NCBI GenBank assembly: GCA_020634335.1
Contig: JACKBY010000002.1
Coordinates: 227,722 to 291,721 of the forward strand
Reading direction: 5' to 3'
DNA length: 64,000 nt
DNA from: Promineifilum sp.
GTDB lineage: Bacteria; Chloroflexota; Anaerolineae; Promineifilales; Promineifilaceae
Numbering within the stretch: the first letter of the stretch is position 1; each line of letters begins with the position of its first letter. The notes under the pieces are model-generated. The model saw only the letters and a program-made list of their open reading frames with translations. It was not told the DNA's origin and searched no databases. The position numbers were made by a program, and so were the translations under genes. Below are positions 27,002 to 35,839 of the stretch, in pieces.

Positions 27002-27811
27002 ATGTCATTCGTACAAACCAACGGCATCTCGCTCTACTATGAACTGCACGGCCACGGCTCGCCGCTGGTGCTCATTCCCGGTCTGGGCTACGACGGCTGG
27101 ATGTGGCACAAGATGATCCCCGGCCTGGCCGAACATTTTCAGGTCATCAGCCTCGACAACCGCGGTTGCGGACAGAGCGACGCCCCGCCTGGCCCGTACA
27201 CGGCGCAGATGGCGGCTAAGGACGTGGTCGGGATGCTGGACGCGTTCGACCTTGCCCAGGCCCATATCATGGGTCATTCGATGGGCGGTTTCATTGCCCA
27301 GGCACTGGCTATCGACTATCCGGAACGGGTAGACCGGCTCATCCTGTCGGCCACCAACTTCGGCGGGCCGCACCACGTGCCGATTACCCCGGAGGCCATG
27401 GCCGTGCTGACCGACCTTGCCGGCGACCCGGTGGCGCGGCTGCGGCGGGGGATTGGCGTCAGTTGCGCCGCCGGATTCGCCGAGGCCAACCCGGCATTCG
27501 TTTCCTATTGGGTCGATTATCGCGTCCAGAACCCCATCAACCCGGCCGGCTACCAATCGCAACTGGCTATCGGCCTGTCGCTGCTGCCCGAAGCGGCCGC
27601 TTTCGAGGGCCGCCTGCCGGAGGTCAATGCGCCCACGCTGATCCTGTTCGGCGAGCAGGACAGGGTCGTCCCCCCGGCCAACGCCGAGCTGTTGGCCGGC
27701 GCGATCCCCCACGCCCGCATTGAAATATTGCCCGGCGCGGGCCATTTCTTTCCTTTCGAAGTGCCGGAGGCGGCCAACGCGGCCGTTATCCGTTTTCTGA
27801 CGGAGGAATGA
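27002..27811 (+). CDS. Alpha/beta hydrolase, 3-oxoadipate enol-lactonase-like
   Basis: This is a compact 269-residue alpha/beta hydrolase with LVLIPGLGYDGWMW, the nucleophile elbow GHSMGG, acid LILFGEQDRVVPP and histidine in LPGAGHFFPFE. The pattern is that of the PcaD/BioH-like group. The preferred start is ATG 27002, seven bases after a perfect AGGAGG; the frame extends upstream only through the palindromic repeat. It is the last gene of the acyl operon before the SARP-type promoter of the transporter. The substrate is not inferable. Confidence 0.88.
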   Translation: MSFVQTNGISLYYELHGHGSPLVLIPGLGYDGWMWHKMIPGLAEHFQVISLDNRGCGQSDAPPGPYTAQMAAKDVVGMLDAFDLAQAHIMGHSMGGFIAQALAIDYPERVDRLILSATNFGGPHHVPITPEAMAVLTDLAGDPVARLRRGIGVSCAAGFAEANPAFVSYWVDYRVQNPINPAGYQSQLAIGLSLLPEAAAFEGRLPEVNAPTLILFGEQDRVVPPANAELLAGAIPHARIEILPGAGHFFPFEVPEAANAAVIRFLTEE

Positions 27812-27887
27812 AACTCAGGCGCCGGCGGCATGCTGCGGATGTGGTTGTTGCTGCCGCGTCGATCGGTGCCCATTCCCGAGCCGTGCG

Positions 27888-27922
27888 CTTGTAACCGGGC
27901 GGTAACCGGCAACTGCTATAAG
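27888..27922 (+). promoter_or_regulatory. SARP-type operator/promoter of the Liv-type transporter operon
   Basis: Two identical heptamers GTAACCG (27891-27897, 27902-27908) start 11 bp apart. The second is separated by exactly 8 bp from TATAAG (27917-27922), which has the TGC extension. The sequence is a near copy of 20541-20574. Predicted start is about 27929, some 60 nt before the substrate-binding protein gene. Confidence 0.75.
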
Positions 27923-27991
27923 TAAGGTGCAATCTCCGGCTGCTTGCAGATTGTCGTCATCCGTTTTCAAATTTATGTTGGAGGAGAAGAG

Positions 27992-29443
27992 ATGAAAAAT
28001 CGTCGAACTGTTTGGATGCTCTTGACTCTGGTGATCGTCCTGGCTCTCGGCTTGAGCGCCTGTGGCGGCGCAGCGACGCCCGAAACCGTCGAACCCACGG
28101 CCGAAACCGTGGTCGAGGAACCGACCGAGGCTGTTGTCGAAGAAGTGCCGCCTACCGAAGAACCGGCCGCCGAGCCGACCGAAGAACCGGCCGCCGAGCC
28201 GACCGAGGAGCCGGCCGCCGAGCCGACCGATGAGCCGGCCGCCGAGGCGACCGAAGAAATGGCCGATATGCCTTTTGCCGGGGAAGACCTGGTGATTGGC
28301 CTGATGACCGACAAGTCCGGCGCGCTGGCGATCTATGGCCCCAGCCAGACCAACGGTTTCTATCTGGGTCTGGAGTATGCCACGGGCGGCACGATGGAAG
28401 TCGCCGGGCGGCCCATCGTGGTCGTCGAGAAGGACAACGGCAGCGACCCCGACACCGGCGTCCAGCAGGCGCGCGAGCTAATCGAGGCCGAGGGCGCCGA
28501 CATCCTGGTCGGCAATATCAGCTCCAGCGTGGCCCTGGCGACCATCCCGGTGGCCGAGGAGAACGACGTCATCTTCATCGCCGAGCCGGCCGCCGCGCCG
28601 CAAATCACGGCCGACAACTTCAGCCCCAACACCTTCCGTACCAGCCGCACCAGTGTCCAGGACGCCCTGGTCATGGCTAACGGCTTGCTGGAAATGGGCG
28701 ACACTTTTGTGCAGATCGCGCCCGACAATGCCTTTGGCATCGGCTCGGCCTGCGCGTTCTATGCCATCGTGACCGGCGGCGGCGGCCAGTTTACGACCAA
28801 CGATACGGCCGACGGCTGTGGCACGGTTTATGCGCCCCTGGAGACGACCGACTTCACGTCCTACATCAATCAACTGCTGGATTCAGAAGCCGACGTGGTG
28901 ATCGTCACCTGGGCCGGTGCGGGTTTCGCCCCGATGTTCCAGCAGATGAGCCAGTTGGGCGTGTTCGATGAGATGGTCGTCGGCACGGGCGTGGGCGACA
29001 ACCAGACGCTGGCCGCCGGATACGCCGACGCGATTGGCGTGGTCGGGGTGCAGGTTTATCACTACACGCTGCCCGACAACGAGATCAACGACTGGCTCGT
29101 GGCGCGCCACATGGAAGAGTATGGCACGCCGCCCGACCTGTGGGCCGCCGGGGGCATGATGGCCGCCATCATGACGGTGCAAGGTCTGGAAGCGACGCAT
29201 GGCGACGCCAGCGCCGATGCCCTGCGCGCCGTCTACGAGGATAACTTCAGCTTCGAAGGGCCGAAGGGCACGGTCATCATTCGGCCTTCCGACCACGTGG
29301 CCCTGCAGAACCTGTACTTCGTCCGCGTGACCAACACCACCGACCCCGAATTCAAGTTTGTGGAGCTGGTGCAGGAATTCCAGCCTGAAGATACGGAGCC
29401 GCCTTGCGCGTTGGTGGATAGCTACGCCGACCGCTGCGAGTAA
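27992..29443 (+). CDS. Liv-type ABC transporter substrate-binding lipoprotein
   Basis: This 483-residue lipoprotein has lipobox LGLSAC (Cys24), then a Glu/Pro/Ala/Thr-rich tether (residues about 28-90) with tandem EEPAAEPT units. A type I periplasmic-binding domain of the Leu/Ile/Val (Peripla_BP_6) family follows, starting LVIGLMTDKSGALAIYGPSQTNGFYLGLEYA. ANL-family neighbours suggest the ligand may be a carboxylic acid rather than an amino acid, since this receptor family binds both. The start ATG 27992 follows GGAGGAGA. The SARP-type promoter upstream and the terminator downstream would give high receptor expression relative to the other transporter parts. Confidence 0.92.
   Translation: MKNRRTVWMLLTLVIVLALGLSACGGAATPETVEPTAETVVEEPTEAVVEEVPPTEEPAAEPTEEPAAEPTEEPAAEPTDEPAAEATEEMADMPFAGEDLVIGLMTDKSGALAIYGPSQTNGFYLGLEYATGGTMEVAGRPIVVVEKDNGSDPDTGVQQARELIEAEGADILVGNISSSVALATIPVAEENDVIFIAEPAAAPQITADNFSPNTFRTSRTSVQDALVMANGLLEMGDTFVQIAPDNAFGIGSACAFYAIVTGGGGQFTTNDTADGCGTVYAPLETTDFTSYINQLLDSEADVVIVTWAGAGFAPMFQQMSQLGVFDEMVVGTGVGDNQTLAAGYADAIGVVGVQVYHYTLPDNEINDWLVARHMEEYGTPPDLWAAGGMMAAIMTVQGLEATHGDASADALRAVYEDNFSFEGPKGTVIIRPSDHVALQNLYFVRVTNTTDPEFKFVELVQEFQPEDTEPPCALVDSYADRCE
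28157..28252 (+). repeat. Tandem 24-bp repeat x4 in the lipoprotein tether
   Basis: Four head-to-tail 24-bp units encode EEPAAEPT, EEPAAEPT, EEPAAEPT and DEPAAEAT. The first two units are identical in DNA, and later ones differ by single bases. Such repeats are prone to length change by slippage. Confidence 0.85.
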
Positions 29444-29460
29444 ACTGTTTCGTGGTATAA

Positions 29461-29490
29461 AGAGGGAGGCGCGACCCGCCTCCCTCTTTT
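29461..29490 (+). terminator. Terminator/attenuator between receptor and livG-type gene
   Basis: An 11-bp stem AGAGGGAGGCG/CGCCTCCCTCT with a 5-nt loop is followed by TTT. It lies 18 nt after the receptor stop and within the transporter gene set, so partial termination would favour receptor production. Confidence 0.85.
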
Positions 29491-29551
29491 CGTTATTAGA
29501 TAAGCGCCGGCGGCCGCGGCCCGCCCGGCTATCAGGCCGGAGATGTGTCCC

Positions 29552-30331
29552 ATGAACGATTCGACAATTCTGGAGACCCGGGAGTTGCAAAAGACCTTCG
29601 GCGGGCTGGTGGCCGTCGACAGCGTCAGCATGAAGGTTCAGGCCCACACCCTCCATACCATCATCGGGCCAAATGGGGCCGGCAAGACGACGTTCTTCAA
29701 CCTTCTGAGCGGCAACATTCGGCCGACCGGGGGCAAGGTGCTTTACAAGGGTGAGGATATCACCCACATGCCCGCCCATCGCCGCGCCCACGCCGGCATC
29801 GGCCGTTCCTTCCAGATCACCAACGTTTTCCCCAACCTGACCGTGCTGGAGAACGTGCGTCTGGCGGCCCAGGCGGTGGGACACGACAACTTCAAATTCT
29901 GGGAACATTACCGCCGTTTTGGCGAATATGAGGCGCGGGCGCAAGCCATCCTGAGCCAGGTGGGCCTGGCCGCCCAGGCCGCCATGCCCGCGCGTTCCCT
30001 GCCCCACGGCGGCAAGCGCAAGCTGGAGCTGGGCATCCTGCTGGCCTCCGACCCGGCTTTGCTGCTGCTGGACGAGCCCACGGCGGGAATGGCGCGCGAG
30101 GAAATCCCGATGCTCATGGAAGTGATCCGCAGCGTCAAGGAGACCGGCCGCAAGACGATCATCCTGGTGGAACACAAGATGGACCTGGTCATGAACGTGT
30201 CCGACCGGATTTCGGTGATGCATCAGGGGCGGCTCCTGGCCGAGGGCGCGCCGCTGGAGATCGCCGCCAATCCGACCGTGCAAAAGGCTTATCTGGGCGA
30301 CCTGTACGGCGACCTGACGGAAGTGAAATAG
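29552..30331 (+). CDS. livG: Branched-chain-type ABC transporter ATP-binding protein LivG
   Basis: This is a 259-residue ATPase with Walker A GPNGAGKTTFFN, the LivG-specific GIGRSFQITNVFPNLTVLENV, Walker B ALLLLDEPTAGM and the H-loop VEHKMDLVM. The ABC signature is divergent (LPHGGKRKLELG instead of LSYGxQRRLEI), but the glycine needed for ATP contact is kept. Two ATGs are possible; 29552 (MNDSTILETREL) is preferred because GGAG lies at proper distance, whereas 29543 has none. It is followed directly by livF, whose ATG abuts its stop. Confidence 0.92.
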   Translation: MNDSTILETRELQKTFGGLVAVDSVSMKVQAHTLHTIIGPNGAGKTTFFNLLSGNIRPTGGKVLYKGEDITHMPAHRRAHAGIGRSFQITNVFPNLTVLENVRLAAQAVGHDNFKFWEHYRRFGEYEARAQAILSQVGLAAQAAMPARSLPHGGKRKLELGILLASDPALLLLDEPTAGMAREEIPMLMEVIRSVKETGRKTIILVEHKMDLVMNVSDRISVMHQGRLLAEGAPLEIAANPTVQKAYLGDLYGDLTEVK

Positions 30332-31051
30332 ATGACCACGGCGCCCCACAATATCCTGGAAGTCAGGAATATTCAGACGTTTATCGGCCAGTTCCACATT
30401 CTGGACGGCGTGTCGGTCGATGTGCCCGACGGCAGCATCACCGTCTTGCTGGGGCGCAACGGGGCGGGCAAGACGACGACGCTCAAGTCGATCCTGGGCC
30501 TGACGCCGCCGCGCGCGGGGCAGGTCGTCTTCAACGGCCGCGAAATCCAGGGCCGGCCGGCCTACCGGACGGCGGCCCAGGGCATCGGCTATGTGCCGGA
30601 GCACCGGGCGATCTTTCGCGACTTGTCCGTGGCCGAGAACCTTCGTATAGCAGAACGGAAGCCGGGCGATCTGGCGCGGCGCGAGGAATTTATCTTTGGC
30701 CTGTTTCCCGATCTCAAACGGCTGATCAGGCTGCCGGGCGGCAATCTCTCCGGCGGCCAGCAGCAGATGCTGGCCGTGGCGCGGGCCTTGGTGCCGGAGA
30801 ATGAGTTGCTGCTCATCGATGAACCCAGCGAAGGGTTGGCCCCGGTCGTCATCGAGCAAATGATGGAGGCCATTCGCCGCCTGTCGGCCCATACGACGGT
30901 GCTGTTGGTCGAGCAGAATTTCATTATGGCCAGCCGTCTGGCCGACCGCTACACGATCATCGAAACCGGCCGGTCGATCCACAGTGGCCTGATGGCCGAT
31001 CTGGTTCACGACGAAGCGACCATCCAGCGTTATCTGGGAGCGGCCGCGTGA
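30332..31051 (+). CDS. livF: Branched-chain-type ABC transporter ATP-binding protein LivF
   Basis: This is a 239-residue ATPase with Walker A LGRNGAGKTTTLKSILG, LivF-typical GIGYVPEHRAIFRDLSVAENL, a canonical signature NLSGGQQQMLAVARAL, Walker B LLLIDEPSEGL and the H-loop region VLLVEQNF. Start and preceding stop are adjacent (TAGATG), so translation is coupled. It forms the second nucleotide-binding subunit with LivG. Confidence 0.94.
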   Translation: MTTAPHNILEVRNIQTFIGQFHILDGVSVDVPDGSITVLLGRNGAGKTTTLKSILGLTPPRAGQVVFNGREIQGRPAYRTAAQGIGYVPEHRAIFRDLSVAENLRIAERKPGDLARREEFIFGLFPDLKRLIRLPGGNLSGGQQQMLAVARALVPENELLLIDEPSEGLAPVVIEQMMEAIRRLSAHTTVLLVEQNFIMASRLADRYTIIETGRSIHSGLMADLVHDEATIQRYLGAAA

Positions 31052-31061
31052 GGGAGCGACT

Positions 31062-32570
31062 ATGACATCGATTTGGAAAAACAATCGCGCCGCGCTGATC
31101 ATCGTCGCCCTGACCGTCGTCATCCTGGGGGGCATCATCCAGACGATGGAGCCGAAGGTCTGGGTATCGATCATGCTGTCCGGGGCGACGCTGGCCTCTT
31201 TATATTTTCTGGTGGCGTCCGGTCTGTCACTCATCTTCGGGCTGATGGACGTCCTGAACTTCGCCCACGGCGTGCTGTTCGTTTTGGGGGCCTACGTCGG
31301 CCTGTCGACGTTTCTCAACCCGCGCCTGCTGTTCAATACGTTGCCCATTTTCTTTGTCCTTATCGCGTCGATTATGATGTCCCAACATTTGGGGCGCGCA
31401 TTTTGGTCGCGAATCACCGACACGCGAACGCGCCGCATCGCGACGGTGGTGCTGCTGGCGGCGGCCGTCGGGTTGGTTCTTTTGGCCTTGCGCGGTTTCC
31501 CGATGCGGGCGCTCAATGCTTTCAACATCACCGCCGTGGGTGGCCTGGTGACCACGGCCAACGCCCAGGATCCGCTGGCCCTGATGCTGCGCCGGCTGCT
31601 GTTGCTGGCCCTGGGCGGTGTCCCTCTCGGCCTGTTGTTGTCGCCCGCCGAGCGGCCGGAGGAGGTGTCGCTGCGGCCGGTGTGGCAGACGGCGCTCATC
31701 GCCGGCACGTCGGCGCTCATTGGCATCCTCCTGCTCGTCTGGCGCGATTCGGGCGAGGTCTGGATGTTGGCCCTGTCGCCCGATGTTCGCTTCATCCTGG
31801 CGCTCATCATGGGCACGGTGGCCGGGGCGCTGGGGGGCGTAGCCATCGAGACGGGATTGATCCGGCCATTCTACGGCAATCCGGTCACCCAACTGGTGTT
31901 GACCCTGGGCTTGAGCATTGCCGGCATCGACCTCATCGAAGCCATGTGGGGCGAAGAGGCCAACCCACCGATGCCGACACCTTCGCTGTTTAACGAGAGC
32001 TGCCGGTCGGATTCAATCATCGGCTGGTTTAGCGAGCATTGCCAATCCGTCGACGTGGTGGGCCGCGCCTTCCCGACCTATCGCCTGTTTATCATTCTCG
32101 TCGGCGTTCTGGTCTTTATCGGCGTGGGCCTGATGCTGCGCCGCACCCGGCTGGGGATGATCATCCGCGCCGGGGTGCAGGATAGCGAGATGGTGCAGGC
32201 TTTGGGCATCAACGTGCGCCGGGTGTTCACGATGGTCTTTGCCCTGGGGTCCGCGCTGGCGGCCATGGGTGGGGTCATTGCCGCGCCCTACCTGGGGGTG
32301 TTCCCGGCCATGGGCTCCATTTTTCAGTTGCAGGCATTCATCGCCGTGGTCATCGGCGGCATGGGCAGCTTCATCGGCGCGGCCGTGGGCACCGTGATCC
32401 TGGGGATGGCCCGCGCCTTTGGCGATCACTTCGTGGCCGCGGGCATCGACTTGCCTTTCCTTGATACCGTCATCAAGGGCAGCCCGGCCATCGCCCGCGC
32501 TTCCACGGTGCTCATCATGGCTATCGTCCTGCTGGTGAAGCCCTCCGGGATTTTCGGGAAGAAAGAGTAG
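31062..32570 (+). CDS. livH: Branched-chain-type ABC permease LivH with large membrane insertion
   Basis: This permease has 502 residues, whereas LivH is usually about 290-310. Residues about 33-85 carry the N-terminal LivH part with GLSLIFGLMDVLNFAHGVLFVLGAYVG. Residues about 90-245 are an insertion with three or four further hydrophobic helices and charged loops (RITDTRTRR, SPAERPEEVS). The normal LivH sequence resumes at ILALIMGTVAGALGGVAIETGLIRPFYGNPVTQLVLTLG and includes GMIIRAGVQDSEMVQALGINV and AFIAVVIGGMGSFIGA. A Cys-containing extracytoplasmic loop (NESCRSD..EHCQS) is also present. The frame is continuous, so this is not a frameshift. The insertion may add helices or regulate the transporter. 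Confidence 0.88.
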   Translation: MTSIWKNNRAALIIVALTVVILGGIIQTMEPKVWVSIMLSGATLASLYFLVASGLSLIFGLMDVLNFAHGVLFVLGAYVGLSTFLNPRLLFNTLPIFFVLIASIMMSQHLGRAFWSRITDTRTRRIATVVLLAAAVGLVLLALRGFPMRALNAFNITAVGGLVTTANAQDPLALMLRRLLLLALGGVPLGLLLSPAERPEEVSLRPVWQTALIAGTSALIGILLLVWRDSGEVWMLALSPDVRFILALIMGTVAGALGGVAIETGLIRPFYGNPVTQLVLTLGLSIAGIDLIEAMWGEEANPPMPTPSLFNESCRSDSIIGWFSEHCQSVDVVGRAFPTYRLFIILVGVLVFIGVGLMLRRTRLGMIIRAGVQDSEMVQALGINVRRVFTMVFALGSALAAMGGVIAAPYLGVFPAMGSIFQLQAFIAVVIGGMGSFIGAAVGTVILGMARAFGDHFVAAGIDLPFLDTVIKGSPAIARASTVLIMAIVLLVKPSGIFGKKE

Positions 32571-32612
32571 CCCAACCCTCCGGGTCGCCGGGGTGTATGC
32601 CGGGAGATTTTT

Positions 32613-33719
32613 ATGGAAGAAACGTTGCCGATTTCCGCGCAATCTGCAGCCAGACGATGGCTATCGGCTTGGTGGCCTTATTTGCTGGTCCTGGCCTTTC
32701 TCGTCCTGTTTCCGCTTCTGGCCGGGGTCACAATCGGCGACCCGACCGTGGCGCAGGAGGGAACAGGGAGTCTTGGTAATCTCATGCTGCGGGCCGAAAG
32801 TGGCGCGGCCAAGTTCTGGCAGGGGATGATCATCCAGATCCTCATCTTCGCCATTTTCGCCATGAGCTATGATTTACTGTTGGGTTACAGCGGCATTTTG
32901 TCGTTCGGCCACGCGATGTTCTTCGGCACGGGGGGATATGCCATTGCCATTCTCATCGGCCGCAATTTCGATTGGCCGTTCGGCCTGGCGCTGGCGGCGG
33001 TCATCGTGATCGCGCTGGTGCAAAGTCTTGTGTTTGGCGTGCTTTCGTTGCGGGTCAAGGGCGTCTATCTGGCGATGGTGACGCTGGCCTTCGCCGAGAT
33101 GTTCTATATTTTGGCCGAGGCGGGCGACTTCCGGGTCTACACCGGCGCGGACGACGGCCTCCACGGCTTTCCCGTGCCCGCCTATCTGAGCGCCACCGAC
33201 CATCGCACGCGCTTCTATTATCTGACGTTGGTGTTCTTCGTCGCCGTTTTCCTGATCATCAAGCGGCTGGTCGATTCACCGACGGGCAAGGTGATGGTTG
33301 CCAGCCGTGAGAACGAGAACCGGGCGACGATGATCGGCTTCAACACGTTCTGGTACAAGCTGACGGCGTTCGTGGCGGCGGGGGTCTTTGCCGCGCTGGC
33401 CGGCGCGCTGTCGGCTCTCTACAAGGTCAGCGTCACCCCGTCGATGCTGTCGCTCGGCCGCACCATCGATGCCCTGGCGATGACCATCATCGGCGGACTG
33501 GGCACACTCGTCGGCCCTGTTCTGGGGGCGACGATCATCCAGTTGCTGGGCTACTGGCTGGAGCGCTGGTTTGGCCCGTCGTGGACGTTGATCTATGGCA
33601 TCATCTTCATGCTCATCGTCATATTTTTGCCCTATGGCATCGTCGGCACCCTGCGCGTCCGTTCCTTCAGGCTCAAGGAGGGCTGGAAGCAACTGCAACA
33701 AACACTGGCCGGCAAATAG
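32613..33719 (+). CDS. livM: Branched-chain-type ABC permease LivM
   Basis: This 368-residue permease has about nine hydrophobic helices and LivM motifs: AMSYDLLLGYSGILSFGHAMFFGTGGYA, GVYLAMVTLAFAEMFY and MTIIGGLGTLVGPVLGA. The stretch before the first conserved helix (about 80 residues with one TM helix) is typical. It is preceded by GGGAG and closes the transporter operon; no terminator hairpin with a T-tract is seen downstream. Confidence 0.92.
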   Translation: MEETLPISAQSAARRWLSAWWPYLLVLAFLVLFPLLAGVTIGDPTVAQEGTGSLGNLMLRAESGAAKFWQGMIIQILIFAIFAMSYDLLLGYSGILSFGHAMFFGTGGYAIAILIGRNFDWPFGLALAAVIVIALVQSLVFGVLSLRVKGVYLAMVTLAFAEMFYILAEAGDFRVYTGADDGLHGFPVPAYLSATDHRTRFYYLTLVFFVAVFLIIKRLVDSPTGKVMVASRENENRATMIGFNTFWYKLTAFVAAGVFAALAGALSALYKVSVTPSMLSLGRTIDALAMTIIGGLGTLVGPVLGATIIQLLGYWLERWFGPSWTLIYGIIFMLIVIFLPYGIVGTLRVRSFRLKEGWKQLQQTLAGK

Positions 33720-33840
33720 GGGCAGGCCCTGTGACGCCCCTCTGACAACTGCCCACAGATTCCGACCATCATTGGCAGGAGGGCGGGAAAGGGATGATTC
33801 GCGCTTTGCCTCCTGGCTTCTTTGCGTTAATCTTCCGGCC

Positions 33841-34518
33841 ATGAACGTCTCATCGTTCAAGCAACCCTTTGATATCGACCTGGTCCTGAGGCGCATCCGC
33901 GAGGCTGTCGGCCCTTTCCCGAAGGCGGCCATGTTTGAGCTGGCCGATCTGGGTTATGGCGCGCCCTTCGAGCAACTCATCGCCTGCATCATCTCCATCC
34001 GCACGCGCGACGAAGAATCGCTGCCCATCGCCCGGCGGCTGCTGGATGTGGCCCGCACGCCGGCGGCAATGGCCCAACTCACCGCAGATGAGATCGACCA
34101 ACTGATCACGCCCAGCACTTTTCACGAGCGCAAGGCGGCGCAAATTCTGGCCATCGCCCAACAGATCGTGGGCCAGCATGGCGGCGAGTTGCCTTGCGAC
34201 GAGGAGGTGCTGCTGTCCTTTTCCGGTGTCGGCGTCAAATGCGCCCATCTCGCTCTGGGAATTGCCTGTGGGCAACCCTGGATCAGCGTTGACATTCACG
34301 TCCACCGCGTGACCAACCGCTGGGGCTACGTGGAGGCTTCGACTCCCGAACGCACCATGCTCGAACTTGAGAAGACGCTGCCGCGGGCGCACTGGATCGA
34401 GATCAATCGCCTGTTGGTGCCGTTCGGCAAACACATTTGCACGGGCACGTTGCCGCGCTGCTCGTCGTGCCCGGTGCTCGATATGTGCCGGCAGGTGGGC
34501 GTGGAACGGCACCGCTGA
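33841..34518 (+). CDS. Endonuclease III-like HhH-GPD [4Fe-4S] DNA glycosylase
   Basis: This 225-residue protein has the helix-hairpin-helix (LLSFSGVGVKCAHLALG) with the conserved Lys near residue 132, the catalytic Asp near 151 in WISVDIHVHRV, and the iron-sulfur loop Cys200-x6-Cys207-x2-Cys210-x5-Cys216. The family removes oxidised pyrimidines and nicks the abasic site. The HhH differs from the standard LPGVGRKTA, so it is an Nth paralogue rather than a certain functional Nth. I use ATG 33841; the open frame upstream overlaps livM in another frame. Confidence 0.88.
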   Translation: MNVSSFKQPFDIDLVLRRIREAVGPFPKAAMFELADLGYGAPFEQLIACIISIRTRDEESLPIARRLLDVARTPAAMAQLTADEIDQLITPSTFHERKAAQILAIAQQIVGQHGGELPCDEEVLLSFSGVGVKCAHLALGIACGQPWISVDIHVHRVTNRWGYVEASTPERTMLELEKTLPRAHWIEINRLLVPFGKHICTGTLPRCSSCPVLDMCRQVGVERHR

Positions 34519-34554
34519 GCGGAGGAGAAACCCGGTTTCCGGGAAGGTGACGAG

Positions 34555-35199
34555 ATGCTCATTCAACAGGGAAGCAAGCTGCTGATGATCGGCGATTCCA
34601 TCACCGATTGTGGTCGCGCCCGGCCGGTGGGCAAGACGGCCGGCAACGGCCTGGGTGATGGCTACGTGGCTCTGGTCGACGCCTGGCTCCGCGCCGCCCA
34701 TCCCGCGCAGCCGCTGAGCGTCGTCAATATGGGCGTCAGCGGCGACACCGTGCGCGACCTGCGGGCGCGCTGGCAAACCGACGTGCTCGACTTGGCCCCG
34801 GACTGGCTTTCGATTCTCATCGGCATCAACGACGTCTGGCGGCGATTTGGCGACCCGGCGCAAATGGCCCAGCACGTTCCGGCGGACGAGTATGAGGCCA
34901 CCCTGGAACAGTTGGTGAGCGACACGCGCCCGCGGCTGCGGGGCCTTGTCTTGCTGACGCCGTTCTTCATCGAGCCGGACGTTGGCGAGCCGATGCGGGC
35001 CATGATGGATCACTACGGGCAGGTGGTGGCCGGTATTGCGGCGCGCCACGGGGCGATCCTGATCGATACGCAGGCCGCGTTTGATGCTGTCCTGGAGCAC
35101 GAACCGCCGATGGCGCTCAGTCTCGACCGTGTGCATCCCTGCCTGACCGGCCACATGATCCTGGCGCGGGCGTTCTTGCGCGGGGTGGGCGCGGCGTGA
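34555..35199 (+). CDS. SGNH/GDSL-family esterase
   Basis: This is a 214-residue hydrolase with the four SGNH blocks: I GDSITD (nucleophile Ser in MIGDSITDCGRAR), II GVSGDTVRDL, III GINDVWR and V DRVHP. It has no signal peptide, so it is cytoplasmic. It resembles the TAP/lysophospholipase and rhamnogalacturonan-acetylesterase-like groups; the substrate is unknown. It follows the glycosylase by 36 nt and is almost contiguous with the methyltransferase (1-nt gap). Confidence 0.9.
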   Translation: MLIQQGSKLLMIGDSITDCGRARPVGKTAGNGLGDGYVALVDAWLRAAHPAQPLSVVNMGVSGDTVRDLRARWQTDVLDLAPDWLSILIGINDVWRRFGDPAQMAQHVPADEYEATLEQLVSDTRPRLRGLVLLTPFFIEPDVGEPMRAMMDHYGQVVAGIAARHGAILIDTQAAFDAVLEHEPPMALSLDRVHPCLTGHMILARAFLRGVGAA

Positions 35200-35200
35200 G

Positions 35201-35833
35201 ATGAACCCTGACGTCATCGTTCGCGCCGGGTATGAGCGGGCGGCAGACGCGTATCTGGCCGCTCGGCCGCAAACCTCGCCCGACATCGTGGCCCTGGACC
35301 ACCTGCTGAGTCGCCTCGCGCCCGGCGCGTGGGTGCTCGATGCCGGGTGCGGCGCGGGCGTGCCCATCGCCCAACGGCTCGGCCGGGCTCATCGCGTCGT
35401 CGGCATCGACTTTTCGGAGCGCCAACTGGCTTTGGCCGCCCGCCACGTTCCGGCGGCGTCTCTGGCTTGCATGGATCTCGCCGCGTTGGGGCTGGCCGGC
35501 GGCGTTTTCGACGCCGTCGTCTCCTACTACGCGATCATCCACATTCCCCGCGACCGGCACGCCGGCATTTTGGCCGGCTTCTACCGCTTGCTGCGGCCGG
35601 GTGGTTTGGCGTTCCTGTGTCTGGGGGCCAATGACCTCAGCGACGATTACGATGACGACTTTTATGGCGCGCGCATGTACTGGAGCCACTACGATGCGCC
35701 GATGAATCTTCAGTTATTGCAACAGGCCCGATTCGATGTCCTGTGGTCACAAATCATCAGCGACTCGTTGGGCGGGGAGGCAGCGACGGGCGGGCACTTG
35801 TTTGTGCTGGCCCGCAAGCCGAAGGACGGATAA
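35201..35833 (+). CDS. Class I SAM-dependent methyltransferase
   Basis: This is a 210-residue methyltransferase with motif I VLDAGCGAGVPIAQRL, motif II VVGIDFSERQLALA and the central FDAVVSYYAIIHIPRDRHAGILAGFYRLLRPGGL. These are features of the UbiE/Methyltransf_11 type. The acceptor is unknown. It is in tight series with the SGNH esterase and the DUF1684 gene, suggesting co-transcription. Confidence 0.88.
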   Translation: MNPDVIVRAGYERAADAYLAARPQTSPDIVALDHLLSRLAPGAWVLDAGCGAGVPIAQRLGRAHRVVGIDFSERQLALAARHVPAASLACMDLAALGLAGGVFDAVVSYYAIIHIPRDRHAGILAGFYRLLRPGGLAFLCLGANDLSDDYDDDFYGARMYWSHYDAPMNLQLLQQARFDVLWSQIISDSLGGEAATGGHLFVLARKPKDG

Positions 35834-35839
35834 ATCAAT

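Noticed and set aside
31062..32570. Frameshifted or fused LivH gene
   Set aside because: The frame is open and LivH motifs flank the insertion in the right order, so an in-frame insertion is the simpler reading.
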